Assembly: GCA_050331455.1 (NCBI GenBank)
Contig: JBHJGV010000044.1
Coordinates: 1-11,735, forward strand
Length of the DNA: 11,735 bases
Direction: 5' to 3'
Origin: CAYUYV01 sp050331455
GTDB lineage: Bacteria > Pseudomonadota > Alphaproteobacteria > JAJFIK01
The notes under the pieces are model-generated. The model was given only the letters and a program-made list of their open reading frames with translations, did no database searches and was not told where the DNA came from. The translations under genes were made by a program, and so were the position numbers. Of the stretch, positions 7,366 to 11,735 are shown one piece after another. Each line of letters opens with the position of its first letter. The first letter of the stretch is position 1.

Positions 7366-7676
7366 AACTGGATCCCAAACCCATCAGCCATCTATTCCGC
7401 GGCTTCGGCAGCCTGTTGGGCCTGAAGGACGAAGGGCTGAAATGGCTGTCTTCCCTTTGGTTCGCGCTGATCTGGGTGATGCTGACGATCGGGTTGACTT
7501 TCTGGCTCTCGCCGATCGAGAATGGCGGCTGGATCGTTCTGGCCGGGCTCGTCGCCTTCATCATCACGGCGATGATATTGACCCTCGTGACCGTTGTGGT
7601 GCGGATCTTCCGGTGGCTGCTCCGCACACGATCCTATCAGGGCGCGGAGAAAACCAAGGCGGGCGAGCTGCCCTGA
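7362..7676 (+). CDS. Small two-helix inner-membrane protein
   Basis: A 104-residue protein not matched to a family I know. After a basic, amphipathic N-terminus (about 1-28) come two hydrophobic helices, about 30-50 and 56-82, joined by a short SPIENGG turn. A basic segment, RIFRWLLRTR (81-90), and a soluble tail follow. The positive-inside rule would put both ends in the cytoplasm. The GTG start overlaps the TGA of the preceding gene as GTGA, and GGGAG lies about ten bases upstream, so translation is probably coupled to the exported protein. That argues for a membrane partner or anchor. A longer frame running back to 7089 lies over the conserved end of the upstream gene and is rejected as its start. 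Confidence 0.78.
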   Translation: MKLDPKPISHLFRGFGSLLGLKDEGLKWLSSLWFALIWVMLTIGLTFWLSPIENGGWIVLAGLVAFIITAMILTLVTVVVRIFRWLLRTRSYQGAEKTKAGELP

Positions 7677-7862
7677 CCGACCAATGGGGTGGTGACCAAT
7701 GGGGTGGTGCCCCATGGGGTGGAGAGTGTCGCCGCGACTGCCCAACCGCCAGGGACGCCCCCTCCCCTCCGGGACCACGTGAAACAATGGGGAATCGAAC
7801 CAAAGACTGCTGCTGCCTTTCGTCCGAGCGGCTCGAGGCAGGCACGGATGAAATTGATCCAG
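7677..7862. other. Non-coding stretch ahead of the tandem array
   Basis: After the 104-residue gene stops, this part holds the 15-bp minisatellite (listed separately) and about 138 bases with no recognisable gene. The sequence GGGGAATCGAACC near 7789 resembles the T-arm of a minus-strand tRNA, but no anticodon arm, D arm or acceptor stem can be built around it. With the array that follows, 641 bases between coding gene and tRNA-Val are free of any convincing protein gene. Confidence 0.5.
7680..7724. repeat. 15-bp minisatellite, three copies
   Basis: ACCAATGGGGTGGTG occurs twice without change (7680-7694, 7695-7709), followed by a diverged third copy CCCCATGGGGTGGAG (7710-7724). It starts three bases after the stop codon of the two-helix protein. 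The length is a multiple of three, but no gene frame uses it convincingly. Confidence 0.85.
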
Positions 7863-8311
7863 CGGACCGATTTGTCCGGCCTTTGGCCGGACCGGTTTCG
7901 ATCACGCGCCTAAAGAAAGACGCCACCTGAAGGAAAACAAATAGGGTTTGAGCTTGGCGCCTCGGCCCCTCGCAGGGGCTCGGGGCAGTCTCGGCTCAAA
8001 TCGGTCCACCGGACGGGTTTCGATCACGCGCCTGAAAAAAGACGACACCTGAAGGAAAACAAATAGGGTTTGAGCTTGGCGCCTCGGCCCCTCGCGGGGG
8101 CTCGGGGCATTCTCGGCTCAAATCGGTCCACCGGATTGATTTGTCCGGCCTTTGGCCGGACCGGTTTCGATCACGCGTCTGAAGAAAGACGACACTTGAA
8201 GGAAAACAAAAAAGGGGTTGAGCATGACGCCTCGGCCCCTCGCAGGGGCTCGGGGCATTCTCGGCTCAAATCGGTCCACCGGACCGATTTGTCCGGCCTT
8301 TGGCCGGACCG
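7863..8311. repeat. Tandem array of a ~147-bp palindrome-rich unit
   Basis: Three head-to-tail units and a stub: A 7863-8009 (147 bp), B 8010-8131 (122 bp), C 8132-8279 (148 bp), D 8280-8311 (32 bp). By eye the units differ at only a few positions; C differs most, around 8210-8230. A complete unit begins with GGACCGATTTG and ends with CAAATCGGTCC, an 11-bp terminal inverted repeat. Next to the left end is GTCCGGCC-TTT-GGCCGGAC, a perfect 8-bp hairpin. Near the right end is a second hairpin with GCCCCT/AGGGGC as core stem. Where C meets D, the facing ends form a perfect palindrome of two 11-bp arms around ACC (8267-8291). B lacks 25 bases between two CGGAC copies. There is no transposase and no convincing protein frame. 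It resembles a MITE-like or REP-like element; I cannot assign a known family. Confidence 0.93.
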
Positions 8312-8318
8312 CCTCGAA

Positions 8319-8394
8319 TGGTGGGCGGTGAGAGGCTCGAACTCCCGACATCCACGGTGTAAACGTGGCGCTCTCCCAACTGAGCTAACCGCCC
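8319..8394 (-). tRNA. tRNA-Val (anticodon UAC)
   Basis: The minus strand holds a complete 76-base tRNA with encoded CCA. The acceptor stem GGGCGGT pairs perfectly with ACCGCCC, discriminator A. The D arm reads TAGCTCAGTTGGGAGAGC. The anticodon stem CCACG/CGTGG carries loop TTTACAC, giving anticodon UAC for valine GUA/GUG codons. The T arm has the GAGTTCGAGCC-type loop closed by GGGAG/CTCTC with one G-T pair. It lies beyond hupB and lon on the same strand, an order common in alphaproteobacteria. Its 3' end is seven bases from the stub of the repeat array, whose hairpin would be transcribed directly after the tRNA. Confidence 0.97.
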
Positions 8395-8405
8395 AACAGG
8401 CTGTC

Positions 8406-8435
8406 ACTATATCGTTAAGACGGCAGGAAGGCCAA
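8406..8435 (-). promoter_or_regulatory. Candidate promoter of tRNA-Val
   Basis: On the minus strand TTGGCC (8435-8430) is followed after 18 bases by TATAGT (8411-8406), with the tRNA 5' end 12 bases beyond. Both boxes resemble housekeeping sigma-factor sites and the placement suits a short leader. A small hairpin, GGATGG/CCATCC (8439-8455), lies just upstream. The rest of 8395-8689 shows no gene or other site I can support. Confidence 0.5.
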
Positions 8436-8689
8436 GGGGGATGGGCATTCCATCCAAGATGGCCGAGTCCGGCACCACGCCTTGCGGTCGCAAAGCCACT
8501 CAGAAACCTTGAAACCGCTCACGGCAGGCATCTGCACATCAAGCGACCGGATGGGTCCAGCGCCTCTTACGGGCCGATACCAATCCGAGACAGAAGGCCG
8601 ATTACGGACGTCCTTCCATCAGTGCCAGCCACCGGATGGATGACGGAACGGGGGCAGCAGTATGCTGATCATCCGCCGCCCTTCCGGTC

Positions 8690-8965
8690 TCAGACGTTGA
8701 CGGCGTCTTTCAGGCCCTTGCCGGCCGTAAATTTGGGCTGCTTGGACTCAGGAATCTGGATGGGCTCGCCCGTACGCGGATTACGGCCTTCCGAAGCGGC
8801 CCGCAGGGTCACCTTGAAGGTTCCGAAATTCACCAGGCGCACCTCATCGCCGTCCTTCAACGACTCGGTGATGGCGTCGAACACGGCGTCCACAGCTTTC
8901 GTGGCGTCGGTCTTGGGCAGGTCGGAGAGCTCCGCGACACGCGCGATGAGATCGTTCTTGTTCAC
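8690..8965 (-). CDS. hupB: HU-family DNA-binding nucleoid protein
   Basis: A 91-residue histone-like protein, the standard HU length. It dimerises and bends DNA without strict sequence preference, helping to organise the nucleoid. The N-terminal helices (MNKNDLIARVAELSDLPKTDATKAVDAVFDAI) are followed by LKDGDEVRLVNFGTFKV and the family signature GRNPRTGEPIQIP (60-72), whose proline sits at the tip of the DNA-intercalating arm. It closes with KFTAGKGLKDAVN. The start is a GTG at 8965 with AAGGGG eight bases upstream; the frame is open 45 codons further back but only this start gives the canonical MNKNDLI. It lies downstream of lon on the same strand, a classical alphaproteobacterial order, separated by a strong terminator and with its own predicted promoter. 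Confidence 0.97.
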   Translation of the reverse strand: MNKNDLIARVAELSDLPKTDATKAVDAVFDAITESLKDGDEVRLVNFGTFKVTLRAASEGRNPRTGEPIQIPESKQPKFTAGKGLKDAVNV

Positions 8966-8997
8966 GGCTGAAGCCCCTTGGCTGTTGATCACGATAC

Positions 8998-9048
8998 TGT
9001 TCAAGTCATCGGACTGCGGACCGCTTGAGGGTCCTTGATGCTTGAACA
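8998..9048 (-). promoter_or_regulatory. Long stem-loop in the hupB mRNA leader
   Basis: On the transcript strand TGTTCAAG (9048-9041) pairs with CTTGAACA (9005-8998). Next, CATC pairs with GATG, with one unpaired base on one side. After an asymmetric internal loop, GGACC pairs with GGTCC around a seven-base loop. The total is 17 base pairs in 51 bases. It ends 32 bases before the GTG start, inside the 5' leader if the promoter called at 9087-9116 is right. It leaves the ribosome-binding site free. A role in mRNA stability, autoregulation or temperature response is inference. Confidence 0.5.
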
Positions 9049-9086
9049 ATCCCATGCGATCCGGCGAATCCGGTCGTAATGCGAAA

Positions 9087-9116
9087 ACCGTATTCCGCAC
9101 CCGTCATAGCCGTCAA
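9087..9116 (-). promoter_or_regulatory. Candidate promoter of hupB
   Basis: On the minus strand TTGACG (9116-9111) and TACGGT (9092-9087) are separated by 18 bases. The -35 element is good, the -10 element modest. It begins two bases from the lon terminator palindrome, so hupB transcription would restart directly after lon termination. The predicted leader is about 115 bases long. Confidence 0.42.
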
Positions 9117-9118
9117 AG

Positions 9119-9146
9119 AAAAAATCCCGGAATTCCGGGATTTTTT
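9119..9146 (-). terminator. Palindromic intrinsic terminator downstream of lon
   Basis: A perfect 28-base palindrome: arms AAAAAATCCCGG and CCGGGATTTTTT around AATT. On the minus strand it gives a GC-rich stem followed by six T, 107 bases past the lon stop. Because it is symmetric, it could also terminate plus-strand transcripts, although no plus-strand gene points at it here. An EcoRI site (GAATTC) lies at the centre. Confidence 0.9.
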
Positions 9147-9253
9147 CCGCTTTACAGAACCGCATTTTCGCAATGCACAACCGAATCAAACACCAAGGCA
9201 TGCGGGAGAAGCCCTCGCCGCTCCGCCCACCGGGCGCGAAAACAGGCGTGAAC

Positions 9254-11611
9254 TCAATGGGTTATGACTGCACCCGTATCGCCGTCGTCGGGCCCGAGAG
9301 GCGGCACGGCTTCGTTCTCGTCGCCGGTCTCCTCCCATTCGATGGCCTGGGGTTCACTGGTCAAGGCGATCTTGAGCACCTCGTCAGCCGTCGAAACCGG
9401 CAAGATCGTGAGACCGCGTTTCACATTGTCCGGGATATCCGCCAGGTCCTTTTCATTGTCCTGGGGAATCACCACGGTCGTGATGCCGGCGCGCAAGGCT
9501 GCCAGAAGTTTTTCCTTCAACCCGCCGATGGGCAGCACCCGCCCGCGCAGCGTGACCTCACCGGTCATGGCCACGTCGCGGCGCACCGGAATGCCGGTCA
9601 GCACGGAAACGATGGACGTCACCATACCGATGCCCGCCGACGGACCGTCCTTGGGCGTTGCGCCTTCGGGGACGTGGACGTGGATGTCCTTCGTGCTGAA
9701 GAGCGGCGGCTTGATGCCGTACATGATCGAGCGGGACTGCACGAAGGAGCGCGCTGCGTTGATCGATTCCTTCATCACGTCACCGAGGGTGCCCGTCGTG
9801 GTCATGCGGCCCCGACCGGGCATCATCACCGCCTCGATTCCCAACGTGTCGCCGCCGGTCTCCGTCCAGGCCAGTCCCGTCACGACGCCCACCTGATCCT
9901 CACCCTCAGCCTCGCCGAAACGGAATTTCTGCACACCGGCATATTTTCCGAGATTGCGCTGGGTGACCGTAACTTTGGTCGCCTTGGAGGTCAGAATCTG
10001 TTTGACCGCTTTCCGGGACAGGCCGGCGATTTCCCGTTCCAGGTTCCGCACCCCGGCTTCGCGCGTATAATGACGAATGAGATCGCGCAAAGCCGAGTCG
10101 GAAATGGACCATTCCGCCTTGCGCAGCCCATGATCCTTCATCTGCTTCTGGATGAGGTGCCGCTTCGAGATTTCGACTTTTTCATCCTCCGTGTACCCCG
10201 GAATCCGGATGATCTCCATACGATCGAGCAGGGGTTGGGGCATGCGCAGCGAGTTGGCCGTCGTGATGAACATCACATCGGACAGGTCGTACTCCACCTC
10301 CAGATAATGGTCCGCGAAGGTGCCGTTCTGTTCCGGATCCAGCACTTCGAGCAGGGCCGACGACGGATCGCCGCGGAAGTCCGCACCCAGCTTGTCGATT
10401 TCGTCCAAAAGGAACAGTGGATTGACGTGCTTTGCCTTTTTCATGGACTGGATGATCTTGCCGGGCATGGAGCCGATATAGGTCCGCCGGTGACCGCGGA
10501 TTTCCGCTTCGTCCCGCACGCCGCCCAGGGAGACGCGGACGAATTCGCGGCCCGTCGCCGCCGCAATTGACTTGCCAAGGGAGGTCTTGCCCACCCCCGG
10601 AGGCCCCACGAGGCACAGGATCGGCCCCTTCAACTTGTTCGTACGCTGCTGAACGGCCAGATATTCCAGGATGCGTTCCTTGACCTTCTCAAGGCCGTAG
10701 TGATCCCGGTCGAGGACCTTCTGGGCCAGTTTCAGGTCCTTTTTCACCCGGGATTTCTTGCCCCAGGGGATCGACAGCAGCCAGTCGAGATAATTGCGCA
10801 CCACGGTCGCCTCGGCGGACATGGGGCTCATCTGACGGAGCTTTTTGACTTCGGCGACCGCCTTCTCACGGGCTTCCTTCGAGAGCTTGGTCTTGGCAAT
10901 CCGCTCGTCGAGTTCCTGAAGCTCGTCGCGCCCCTCGTCGCCCTCGCCCAGTTCCCGCTGGATGGCCTTCAACTGCTCGTTCAGGTAATACTCGCGCTGG
11001 GTTTTCTCCATTTGCTTCTTGACCCGTGTGCGGATCTTTTTCTCGACCTGCAGCACACTGATCTCCCCCTCCATCAGGGAGAAGACCTTCTCAAGACGTG
11101 CAGAAATATCGAGCTGTTCCAGCAGTTCCTGCTTTTCCGGGATTTTGACGGCAAGATGGGCGGCGATCGTGTCGCTCAGCTTGGACGGATCGTCCATCTG
11201 CCCGATCGCCGTCAGAACCTCCTGGGGCACCTTCTTGTTGAGCTTCACATAGTTTTCAAACTGGCCGGCAACGGAGCGCGCCAGACCGCCCAGACCGCCG
11301 GCCGGTTCGGGGGCATCGCTCAGGACCGTGGCTTCGGCCTGGAAAAAGTTCTCGTTCTCCAGATAGCGCTCCACCTGGGCGCGCTGGCTGCCCTCCACGA
11401 GCACTTTCACGGTGCCGTCGGGCAATTTCAGGAGTTGGAGCACAGAGGCGATGGTGCCGATGGTGTAGATATCGTCAGGCTGGGGATCGTCGTCGGTCGC
11501 ATTCTTCTGAGCAACGAGCAGGATATGCCCGTCATAGGACATGACATCCTCGAGCGCTCGAACGGATTTCACCCGGCCCACGAAAAGCGGGACAATCATA
11601 TGGGGAAACAC
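9254..11611 (-). CDS. lon: Lon ATP-dependent protease (5' end interrupted by TAG, see upstream segment)
   Basis: An AAA+ serine protease that degrades misfolded and selected regulatory proteins in the cytoplasm. The uninterrupted frame from a GTG at 11611 gives 785 residues. In that numbering, an N-terminal substrate-binding domain and coiled coil (to about 300) precede the ATPase: Walker A GPPGVGKT (336-343), Walker B FLLDEID (400-406) and the arginine-bearing ANSLRMPQPLLDRME. The protease domain follows, with catalytic Ser658 in PKDGPSAG and Lys699 in PIGGLKEK. The whole body is intact. This GTG is unlikely to be the natural start: no RBS precedes it, and it would remove LPLRDIV, the first conserved strand of the Lon N-domain. 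Those codons are present upstream in frame, beginning at an ATG (11710) with an ideal RBS but with TAG as codon 4. Full length from that ATG would be 818 codons. clpX would be expected just beyond the window edge. Confidence 0.95.
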   Translation of the reverse strand: MFPHMIVPLFVGRVKSVRALEDVMSYDGHILLVAQKNATDDDPQPDDIYTIGTIASVLQLLKLPDGTVKVLVEGSQRAQVERYLENENFFQAEATVLSDAPEPAGGLGGLARSVAGQFENYVKLNKKVPQEVLTAIGQMDDPSKLSDTIAAHLAVKIPEKQELLEQLDISARLEKVFSLMEGEISVLQVEKKIRTRVKKQMEKTQREYYLNEQLKAIQRELGEGDEGRDELQELDERIAKTKLSKEAREKAVAEVKKLRQMSPMSAEATVVRNYLDWLLSIPWGKKSRVKKDLKLAQKVLDRDHYGLEKVKERILEYLAVQQRTNKLKGPILCLVGPPGVGKTSLGKSIAAATGREFVRVSLGGVRDEAEIRGHRRTYIGSMPGKIIQSMKKAKHVNPLFLLDEIDKLGADFRGDPSSALLEVLDPEQNGTFADHYLEVEYDLSDVMFITTANSLRMPQPLLDRMEIIRIPGYTEDEKVEISKRHLIQKQMKDHGLRKAEWSISDSALRDLIRHYTREAGVRNLEREIAGLSRKAVKQILTSKATKVTVTQRNLGKYAGVQKFRFGEAEGEDQVGVVTGLAWTETGGDTLGIEAVMMPGRGRMTTTGTLGDVMKESINAARSFVQSRSIMYGIKPPLFSTKDIHVHVPEGATPKDGPSAGIGMVTSIVSVLTGIPVRRDVAMTGEVTLRGRVLPIGGLKEKLLAALRAGITTVVIPQDNEKDLADIPDNVKRGLTILPVSTADEVLKIALTSEPQAIEWEETGDENEAVPPLGPDDGDTGAVITH

Positions 11612-11721
11612 AACGATGTCGCGCAGGGGCAGAACGGGGAATGATTGCCGGTGGCCGGGATCCAGAAGGGTCCTGGGTGCGCTGCCGGAAATGGTTTGCT
11701 AGTGGGTCATGGCTTGCTCCT
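11612..11721 (-). other. lon 5' end: strong RBS and ATG, then in-frame TAG at codon 4
   Basis: On the minus strand AGGAG (11721-11717), six bases, then ATG ACC CAC TAG CAA. The ATG (11710-11708) is exactly 33 codons upstream of, and in frame with, the GTG at 11611. The TAG occupies 11701-11699. Codons 5-33 continue openly as QTISGSAPRTLLDPGHRQSF then PVLPLRDIV, the last part being the highly conserved Lon N-terminal strand. No ATG, GTG or TTG lies between the TAG and codon 34. A single C-to-T change from CAG (Gln) would account for the stop. Confidence 0.85.
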
Positions 11722-11735
11722 GTGGGTAGCGACCC

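Noticed and set aside
7785..7830. Degenerate tRNA suggested by GGGGAATCGAACC
   Set aside because: No acceptor, D or anticodon stem can be paired around it.
7863..8311. CRISPR array
   Set aside because: The repeated unit is 122-148 bp with no unique spacers between copies, and no cas gene is present.
8224..8331. A small plus-strand frame in unit C preceded by AAGGGG and starting ATG
   Set aside because: The ATG is absent from units A and B at the same place, and the peptide is translated repeat DNA running into the tRNA 3' end.
8070..9038. A 322-codon plus-strand frame over the repeats, tRNA-Val and hupB
   Set aside because: It crosses a tRNA and the antisense of a real gene, and its repeated peptides are simply translations of the DNA repeat.
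9173..10570. A 465-codon plus-strand frame opposite lon
   Set aside because: Histidine- and arginine-rich, no domain, fully explained as the complement of the conserved Lon coding frame. The same holds for the 314-codon frame at 10700-11644.

Overview
The window looks like chromosomal DNA of a GC-rich alphaproteobacterium, probably of the Rhodospirillales or a neighbouring order. That rests on the high GC content, strong G/C preference at third codon positions, the lon-hupB-tRNA-Val(UAC) order familiar from many alphaproteobacteria, and proteins that read like alphaproteobacterial family members. No phage, IS element, CRISPR array or secondary-metabolite cluster is visible. This is mostly ordinary core and accessory chromosome, with a few odd details.

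Left part (1-2526, all on the minus strand): a complete tRNA-Lys(UUU); a 175-residue protein with two CBS domains and a C-terminal membrane anchor; and a 412-residue protein with an N-terminal GYF_2-like domain, a long low-complexity middle and a C-terminal run of five arginines.

Middle part (2850-7676, all on the plus strand): an enoyl-CoA hydratase/isomerase (crotonase) family enzyme; a choline-dehydrogenase-like GMC flavoprotein oxidoreductase; a cysteine-rich protein resembling YkgJ-type metal-chelating proteins; an exported protein of unknown function; and a 104-residue protein with two membrane helices whose GTG start overlaps the stop of the preceding gene. The first two genes, perhaps three, may form an oxidation/acyl-CoA unit. 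The last two are almost certainly translationally coupled.

Non-coding block (7677-8318): a 15-bp minisatellite (three copies), then a tandem array of a roughly 147-bp unit (three copies plus a 32-bp stub) ending seven bases from the 3' end of tRNA-Val. Full units are bounded by 11-bp inverted repeats and carry two internal hairpins. I know no name for this element.

Right part (8319-11735, minus strand): tRNA-Val(UAC); hupB, encoding the HU nucleoid protein, with a structured mRNA leader; a 28-bp perfectly palindromic terminator; and lon, the ATP-dependent protease. The ribosome-binding site and ATG expected for lon are followed at codon 4 by an in-frame TAG, after which the frame stays open through the whole conserved protein. 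No ATG, GTG or TTG follows until inside the conserved N-terminal strand. This is the most surprising observation in the window: a real nonsense allele, recoding, unusual initiation or a sequence error.
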